A stretch of DNA of 64,000 nucleotides from positions 62,001 to 126,000 of the forward strand of contig NZ_PIGG01000023.1 of the NCBI RefSeq assembly GCF_002924445.1. The letters run 5' to 3'. Below the pieces are notes generated by a model. The model saw only the letters and a program-made list of their open reading frames with translations. It ran no database searches and had not been told where the DNA came from. Below, one piece after another: positions 59,455 to 64,000 of the stretch (position 1 is its first letter; each line of letters begins with the position of its first letter). This DNA comes from Minwuia thermotolerans (GTDB taxonomy: Bacteria; Pseudomonadota; Alphaproteobacteria; Minwuiales; Minwuiaceae). The position numbers and the translations under genes are program-made.

Positions 59455-60746
59455 GGCAGGTCCTCCGCGAGGCGCAGGCCGGAGAACTGCCAGCGCTGAT
59501 GGGGATAGAAGAAATTGCGGTAGCTGGCGCGGACATGCCCCGGCGGCGTGATGCAGGAGCCGCCGCGCAGCACGAACTGGTTGGCCATGAACTTGCCGTT
59601 GTATTCGCCCACCGCGCCGGCGGGCGGGCGGAAGCCGGGATAGGCGCTGTAGGGGCTGGCGGTCCATTCCCAGACCCCGCCGAACATCTGCACGAGCCCC
59701 TCCCCCGCCGCGGCGGGACGCGGCAGCAGGGCCCCGGGTTCGGACCTGGACGGGACGAGCCCTTCCGCCGCGACCTCCCATTCGGCCTCGGTGGGCAGGC
59801 GCTTGCCGGCCCAGCGGGCGAAAGCGTCCGCCTCGTAATAGCTGAGATGGGCCACGGGCGCGGCGGGTTCGACGGGGCGCGGCCCGTAAAGGCCCATGAC
59901 CCCGATGCCGCCCTCGGCGTCACGCTCCCAGTAGAGCGGCGCGCTCCAGCCCTGGGCCTGTACCGTGGCCCAGCCGTCGGCCAGCCACAGTTCCGGCCGC
60001 CGGTAGCCCCCGTCCTCAATGAAATCGAGCCACTCGCCGCAGGTCACCGGCCGGTCGGCCAGGCGGAAGGGCCGCAGCAACACCTCGTGGCGCGGCCCCT
60101 CATTGTCGAAGGCGAAGCCGGCGCCCGCATGGCCGATCTCCCGGATGCCGCCGTCGAAGGCGATCCAGCGCACGGGCGGCGCGGCGGCATCGGCGAGGGG
60201 CGGCGCGCCCTCGTCGGCATAGGCCGGCCTGAGCGGATTGCGCGACAGCAGGTTCAGCGCGTCGGTCAGCAACAGCTCCTGATGCTGCTGCTCGTGATTG
60301 AGGCCGAGTTCCGTCAGTCCCGCGACGGCGCCCGACGGATCGTTGGCACGGTCCAGCAGCGCCGTCATGGCTTCGTCCACATGGGCGCGGTAGGCCATGA
60401 CCTCGTCCAGCGGCGGCCGCGTCAGCATGCCCCGCTGCGGCCGGGGCTGCCGGGGGCCCTCGGCCTCGTAATAGGAATTGAAGATGTAGTGATAGCGCTC
60501 GTCAAAGGGGCGGTAGTCCGCCGCGTGCGGGCGCAGCACGAAGGTCTCGAAGAACCAGCTCACATGGCCCAGATGCCACTTGGTGGGGCTGGCGTCTTCC
60601 ATCGCCTGCACCACCTGGTCCTCCGGCGAGAGCGGCGCGGCCAGCGCCTCGCTCCGCTGCCGCACGGCCCGGTAGCGCTCAGGGGTCATGGCCGCCGTTT
60701 CCGGGTCAGGACCCCCGTGCGGCAAGGCCGTGGCATCGTCTGGCAT
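59451..60746 (-). CDS. egtB: Ergothioneine sulfoxide synthase EgtB
   Basis: EgtB uses iron and oxygen to join hercynine to a thiol, giving the sulfoxide precursor of ergothioneine. The 431 residues include a DinB-like N-terminal part with the iron His in WHLGHVSWFFETF (about 57-69) and NHEQQHQEL (about 149-157), then a C-terminal FGE-sulfatase-like domain with NEGPRHEVLLRPFRLADRPVT, RLPTEAEWE and VWEWTASPY. GAGGGA precedes the ATG. No egtC or egtE is here, so a type using cysteine directly, or elsewhere-encoded enzymes, is possible. Confidence 0.92.
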   Translation of the reverse strand: MPDDATALPHGGPDPETAAMTPERYRAVRQRSEALAAPLSPEDQVVQAMEDASPTKWHLGHVSWFFETFVLRPHAADYRPFDERYHYIFNSYYEAEGPRQPRPQRGMLTRPPLDEVMAYRAHVDEAMTALLDRANDPSGAVAGLTELGLNHEQQHQELLLTDALNLLSRNPLRPAYADEGAPPLADAAAPPVRWIAFDGGIREIGHAGAGFAFDNEGPRHEVLLRPFRLADRPVTCGEWLDFIEDGGYRRPELWLADGWATVQAQGWSAPLYWERDAEGGIGVMGLYGPRPVEPAAPVAHLSYYEADAFARWAGKRLPTEAEWEVAAEGLVPSRSEPGALLPRPAAAGEGLVQMFGGVWEWTASPYSAYPGFRPPAGAVGEYNGKFMANQFVLRGGSCITPPGHVRASYRNFFYPHQRWQFSGLRLAEDLP

Positions 60747-60778
60747 GGTGTCCCTCGTGGTTCTTCTTTGTGCCTGCG

Positions 60779-60796
60779 GACGCGCCCGGGCGCGTC
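60779..60796. other. Perfect 18-base GC palindrome upstream of egtB
   Basis: GACGCGCCCGGGCGCGTC is perfectly symmetric without a spacer, 33 bases upstream of the egtB ATG. It could be an operator, but in DNA this GC-rich such words also occur by chance. The 201-base gap around it (60747-60947) shows nothing else I can identify. Confidence 0.3.
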
Positions 60797-60947
60797 ATCG
60801 CCACGCCCGAAATCAGACATAGGAATGTGTCAGGCCGATGGAAGGGACGATTTGCCGCTTCTGTCCTGTGGAATAGACGCCCGGCGAAGAACATCGGCCG
60901 CAGCGCCGCCGGCTCCGTTCAGGCAGGGCGGCGTCGCGCCGCGGGCG

Positions 60948-61475
60948 TCAGGGCGTCTTCGGCGGCTCTTCCGCCTTGCGGACGGTGAGGTAGCGCTCGA
61001 TGAAGGCCATCAGCAGGGCCGAGACGACGAAGGTCAGATGGATGACCACCAGCCACATGAGCTTGTCCGACGGCGTCTCCTTCACGTTCATGAAGGCCTT
61101 CAGCAGGTGGATCGAGGAAATGGCAACGATGGACGACGCGACCTTCAGCTTCAGCGTGCCGGCGTCCAGCTTGCCGACCCAGGCGAGACGTTCGCCGCCC
61201 TCCCCGATGTCGATGCGGCTGACGAAGTTCTCGTAGCCGGAGATCACCACCATGACGACCAGGCTGGCGACCAGCGCCAGGTCGATCAGGGTCAGCGCCG
61301 CCAGGATGGCGTCCGTCTCCGACATCTCCAGCAGGCGCGGGACCATGTGGATCAGGTCCTTCACGAAGACCACGACAAGGAAGATCATCAGCACCGACAG
61401 ACCGAGATAGATCGGCGCCAGCAGCCAGCGGCTCTGATAGAGCAGGGTCTCGACGATACGTTCGAAGGATTTCAT
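60948..61475 (-). CDS. YqhA/UPF0114-family membrane protein
   Basis: This 175-residue protein has three to four membrane helices (about 17-40, 60-82, 112-130, 139-158). It matches the UPF0114 family: RWLLAPIYLGLSVLMI near the start, ALVASLVVMVVISGYENFVSR (about 67-87), and KLDAGTLKLKVASSIVAISSIHLLKAFM (split near 115). The function of the family is unknown. It stands alone, with about 175 bases on one side and 200 on the other. Confidence 0.85.
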   Translation of the reverse strand: MKSFERIVETLLYQSRWLLAPIYLGLSVLMIFLVVVFVKDLIHMVPRLLEMSETDAILAALTLIDLALVASLVVMVVISGYENFVSRIDIGEGGERLAWVGKLDAGTLKLKVASSIVAISSIHLLKAFMNVKETPSDKLMWLVVIHLTFVVSALLMAFIERYLTVRKAEEPPKTP

Positions 61476-61650
61476 GGCGGCTCTGTCCGTTGGTCGCGTC
61501 CGCGATTAGGTACTCTCGACGCCCCCGGCTGTCACCCCCGTCCAGGGCCTGCCCCGACCCCCGATCCGGGGTGCGAGGAGAAACTTCAGCGGTCGGCAAG
61601 AATTCAGCAGGCCCGCTGGCCGGCCCAGCCAACCCCAGCGGGCCATGTGG

Positions 61651-64000
61651 CTACGCCGGCTTGCCAAACCCACCCCCACTCGGCGTCGAGATGACAATCG
61701 CGTCGCCGGGTTCGAGCTCGGCGATGGCGCGGCCTTCCAGTTCCTCCGTTGAGCCGTCCTTGCGCTCGACCCAGTTGCGCCCCGTCTCGCCGTTGTCGCC
61801 GCCTTCCAGGCCGAAGGGCGGCACGACGCGGTGGGAGCCGAGCAGCGAGGCGGTCATCGCCTCCCGGAAGCGCATCCGGCGGAAGGTGCCGTCGCCGCCC
61901 CTGTGCCGGCCCTTGCCGCCGGAGCCGCGGCGGATGTGGAAGTCCTCCAGGATCACGGGGAAGCGGAACTCCAGCACCTCCGGGTCCGTCAGGCGGGTGT
62001 TGGTCATGTGGGTGTGGACCGCGTCGGTGCCGTCGAAGTCCGCACCGGCGCCGGAGCCGCCGCAGATGGTCTCGTAGTACTGATAGCGGTCATTGCCGAA
62101 GGTGAAGTTGTTCATCGTCCCCTGCGCCGCCGCCATGACGCCCAGCGCGCCGAACAGCGCGTCGGTGATGCACTGGCTGGTCTCGACATTGCCGGCGACC
62201 ACGGCGGCCGGGTATTCGGGCCGCAGCATGGACTTCTGCGGGATCTTCACGTGCAGCGGCTTCAGGCAGCCGCCGTTCAGCGGGATATCGGAGTCCACCA
62301 GACAGCGGAAGACGTAGAGCACCGCCGCCATGGCGACCGAGGTGGGGGCGTTGTAGTTGGTCGGGTGCATCTCCGAGGTGCCGGCGAAGTCGATCTCCGC
62401 CGAGCGGTCTTCGCGGTCGATGGTCACCTTCACCCGGATGACGTAACCGTCGTCCATCGGATACTCGAACGCGCCGTCGGTCAGCACGTCGATGACGCGG
62501 CGGACGGATTCCTCGGCGTTGTCCTGGACGTGGCCCATATAGGCGCGGACGACGTCGAGGCCGAAATCGTCGACCATCCTTTTCAGCTCCCGCGCGCCCT
62601 TCTCGCAGGCGGCGATCTGCGCCGAGAGGTCGGCCAGGTTCTGCTTCGGGTTGCGCGCGGGGTACCTGCCCGAGGTCAGGATCTCGACGACTTCGCTTTC
62701 GCGGAAGCGGCCGCCGTCGACCAGCAGGACGTTGTCCAGCAGCACGCCCTCCTCCTCCACCGTCTTCGAATCCGGCGGCATGGAGCCCGGCGTCTTGCCG
62801 CCGATGTCGGCGTGGTGGCCGCGGCTGGCGGTGTAGAACAGCACCTCGGTCTCCGCCTCGTCGTAGACCGGGGCGATCACGGTCACGTCGGGCAGGTGCG
62901 TGCCGCCATTGTAGGGCGCGTTCAGCATGTAGACGTCGCCGGGCTTCATGGTGGCCGCGTTCTCCCGGATCACCGTCTTGATGCTCTGGGACATGGAGCC
63001 GAGGTGGACCGGCATGTGGGGCGCGTTGGCGATCAGCTCGCCGTCCGCGTCGAACAGGGCGCAGGAGAAGTCCAGCCGCTCCTTGATGTTGACCGAATAG
63101 GCCGTGCGCTCCAGCACCACGCCCATCTGCTCGGCGATGTTCATGAACAGGTTGTTGAAGATCTCCAGCATCACCGGGTCGGCCTCGGTGCCGATGGCGC
63201 GCGCACCGGAGCGGGCCTCGACGCGGCGCAGCACCAGATGACGCTTGCCGGTCATCTCCGCCCGCCAGCCGGGCTCGACGATGGTGGTCGCCGTGGCCTC
63301 GGTGACGATCGCCGGGCCGTCAATGGCCTCGCCCGGCTGCATCGCCTCCCGGTCGAAGACGCCGGTTGGGCGCCAGTCGCCGTCCATCCAGGCCTGCATC
63401 TCGGCCAGCGCCTGGGGCGCGCCCTCGCCCGTCTCCGATTCCGCGTCCTCGATCACCTCGCCCGGCGCCACGGCCTCGACGGTGGCGGCCTCGACGATGA
63501 CGGTCTTCTCGGGGCTCTCGAAGCCGAACTGCTGGCGGTGGGCCTCGGCGAAGCGCCGCTGCACCTCCTCCAGCCCGCCGAAGGCGATGGCGAGCGCCGT
63601 GTCGGAGCCCTCGTAACGGATCAGGGCGCCCAGATGGACCTCGATCTTCGCCTCGGGCACGTCCTGGTCCAGCAGTTCCCGCCGCGCCTGCCCGGCCAGT
63701 TCGTCATGGACCGCCTTGATGGCCTCCATGTTCTCCGCCGCGAGCGGCTTCTCGACCGTCTTCTCGCGCAGCGCGCGGGTGTCGGCGAGGCCCATGCCAT
63801 AGGCGGAAAGCACGCCCGCATGGGGGTGCAGCAGCACGGTCTCGATGCCCAGCTTGTCGGCCACCAGGCAGGCATGCTGCCCGCCCGCGCCGCCGAAGCA
63901 GTTGAGGACGTATTTCGAGACGTCATAGCCGCGCTGGATCGAGATCTTCTTGATGGCGTTGGCCATGTTCTCGACGGCGATGTCGAGGAAACCGGCGGCG
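61651..64000 (-). CDS. 5-oxoprolinase/hydantoinase (HyuA-HyuB fusion), C-terminal part
   Basis: About 782 residues of a larger protein that continues past the right edge (5'-truncated by the window). The visible part begins inside the HyuA-type ATPase half, with YVLNCFGGAGGQHACLVADKLGI and LHPHAGVLSAYGMGLAD (split at about 45 residues in). It continues through the whole HyuB half: RTAYSVNIKERLDFSCALFD, HMPVHLGSM, NAPYNGGTHLPDVTV, and GDAIVISTPSGGGFGKP at the end. Fused proteins of this type open 5-oxoproline with ATP in glutathione turnover, or hydantoins. The fused form favours 5-oxoprolinase. Confidence 0.88.
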   Translation of the reverse strand, partial: AAGFLDIAVENMANAIKKISIQRGYDVSKYVLNCFGGAGGQHACLVADKLGIETVLLHPHAGVLSAYGMGLADTRALREKTVEKPLAAENMEAIKAVHDELAGQARRELLDQDVPEAKIEVHLGALIRYEGSDTALAIAFGGLEEVQRRFAEAHRQQFGFESPEKTVIVEAATVEAVAPGEVIEDAESETGEGAPQALAEMQAWMDGDWRPTGVFDREAMQPGEAIDGPAIVTEATATTIVEPGWRAEMTGKRHLVLRRVEARSGARAIGTEADPVMLEIFNNLFMNIAEQMGVVLERTAYSVNIKERLDFSCALFDADGELIANAPHMPVHLGSMSQSIKTVIRENAATMKPGDVYMLNAPYNGGTHLPDVTVIAPVYDEAETEVLFYTASRGHHADIGGKTPGSMPPDSKTVEEEGVLLDNVLLVDGGRFRESEVVEILTSGRYPARNPKQNLADLSAQIAACEKGARELKRMVDDFGLDVVRAYMGHVQDNAEESVRRVIDVLTDGAFEYPMDDGYVIRVKVTIDREDRSAEIDFAGTSEMHPTNYNAPTSVAMAAVLYVFRCLVDSDIPLNGGCLKPLHVKIPQKSMLRPEYPAAVVAGNVETSQCITDALFGALGVMAAAQGTMNNFTFGNDRYQYYETICGGSGAGADFDGTDAVHTHMTNTRLTDPEVLEFRFPVILEDFHIRRGSGGKGRHRGGDGTFRRMRFREAMTASLLGSHRVVPPFGLEGGDNGETGRNWVERKDGSTEELEGRAIAELEPGDAIVISTPSGGGFGKPA

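Noticed and set aside
60779-60796. A firm operator for egtB
   Set aside because: Self-complementary GC words like this are frequent by chance in such DNA, and no regulator is adjacent.

Overview
The window is a GC-rich (roughly two-thirds G+C by eye), gene-dense chromosomal segment of an alphaproteobacterium. Grounds for this are the codon use (G/C in third positions), an alphaproteobacterial pho/pst arrangement, fused indolepyruvate:ferredoxin oxidoreductase (IorAB), a GbdR-like regulator beside heterotetrameric sarcosine oxidase, an ArsR regulator of the methionine-cycle type, and a cytochrome c556. Metabolism looks aerobic and heterotrophic, with many genes for C1/methyl-group and sulfur compounds. 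I see no insertion sequence, prophage, CRISPR array or rRNA. A Rhodospirillales-like host is plausible but I cannot name a genus.

Layout: (1) 1-3018: the start of an ArsR regulator with its operator, then a tightly overlapped run mlaA-mlaC-sirtuin-GNAT. (2) 3032-10628, reverse strand: phoR-pstS-pstC-pstA-pstB-phoU-phoB with a PHO box before pstS. (3) 10763-17178: enoyl-CoA hydratase, iron alcohol dehydrogenase, methyltransferase, then a large indolepyruvate oxidoreductase behind a perfect inverted repeat. (4) 17.3-24.4 kb: acetyltransferase, secreted protein, MarR regulator plus Tat-exported nitroreductase-like protein, sulfatase, a candidate reverse-strand structured RNA, membrane AraC regulator and sterol desaturase-like protein. 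(5) 24.4-32.3 kb: dihydroorotase, an FAD oxidoreductase broken by an in-frame amber codon, LysR, purB, emrA-like protein, two c-type cytochromes. (6) 32.4-42.9 kb: azlCD, a RACo-type corrinoid-activating protein, an HxlR-controlled pair, pdxY, a CoA-ester lyase, a large envelope protein, a degenerate HPt-like protein beside a single-domain response regulator, and a Nudix hydrolase. (7) 43.0-48.3 kb: tRNA-Arg(CCT), sulfurtransferase, TauD dioxygenase and small proteins. (8) 48.3-56.8 kb: GbdR-like regulator, soxBDAG, then zinc alcohol dehydrogenase-mtnA-class II aldolase. (9) 56.8-64 kb: two hotdog thioesterases with a divergent TetR, egtD/egtB, a YqhA-type membrane protein, and the C-terminal part of a 5-oxoprolinase-type protein.

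How the genes work together: the pho cluster gives phosphate sensing and high-affinity uptake. The sox cluster demethylates sarcosine, the last step of glycine betaine or creatine use, and passes the methyl group to tetrahydrofolate. The adh-mtnA-aldolase trio next to it matches the known DHAP shunt, which salvages methylthioadenosine or 5'-deoxyadenosine. The ergothioneine genes (SAM-dependent EgtD), the ArsR/SAH-type regulator at the left edge and the RACo protein add to a theme of SAM, methyl and sulfur metabolism. Nothing here amounts to a clearly new defence or mobile system. The most worthwhile leads are the DHAP-shunt trio, the reverse-strand RNA candidate at about 22.0-22.2 kb, the histidine-less HPt-like protein and several very clear operators.
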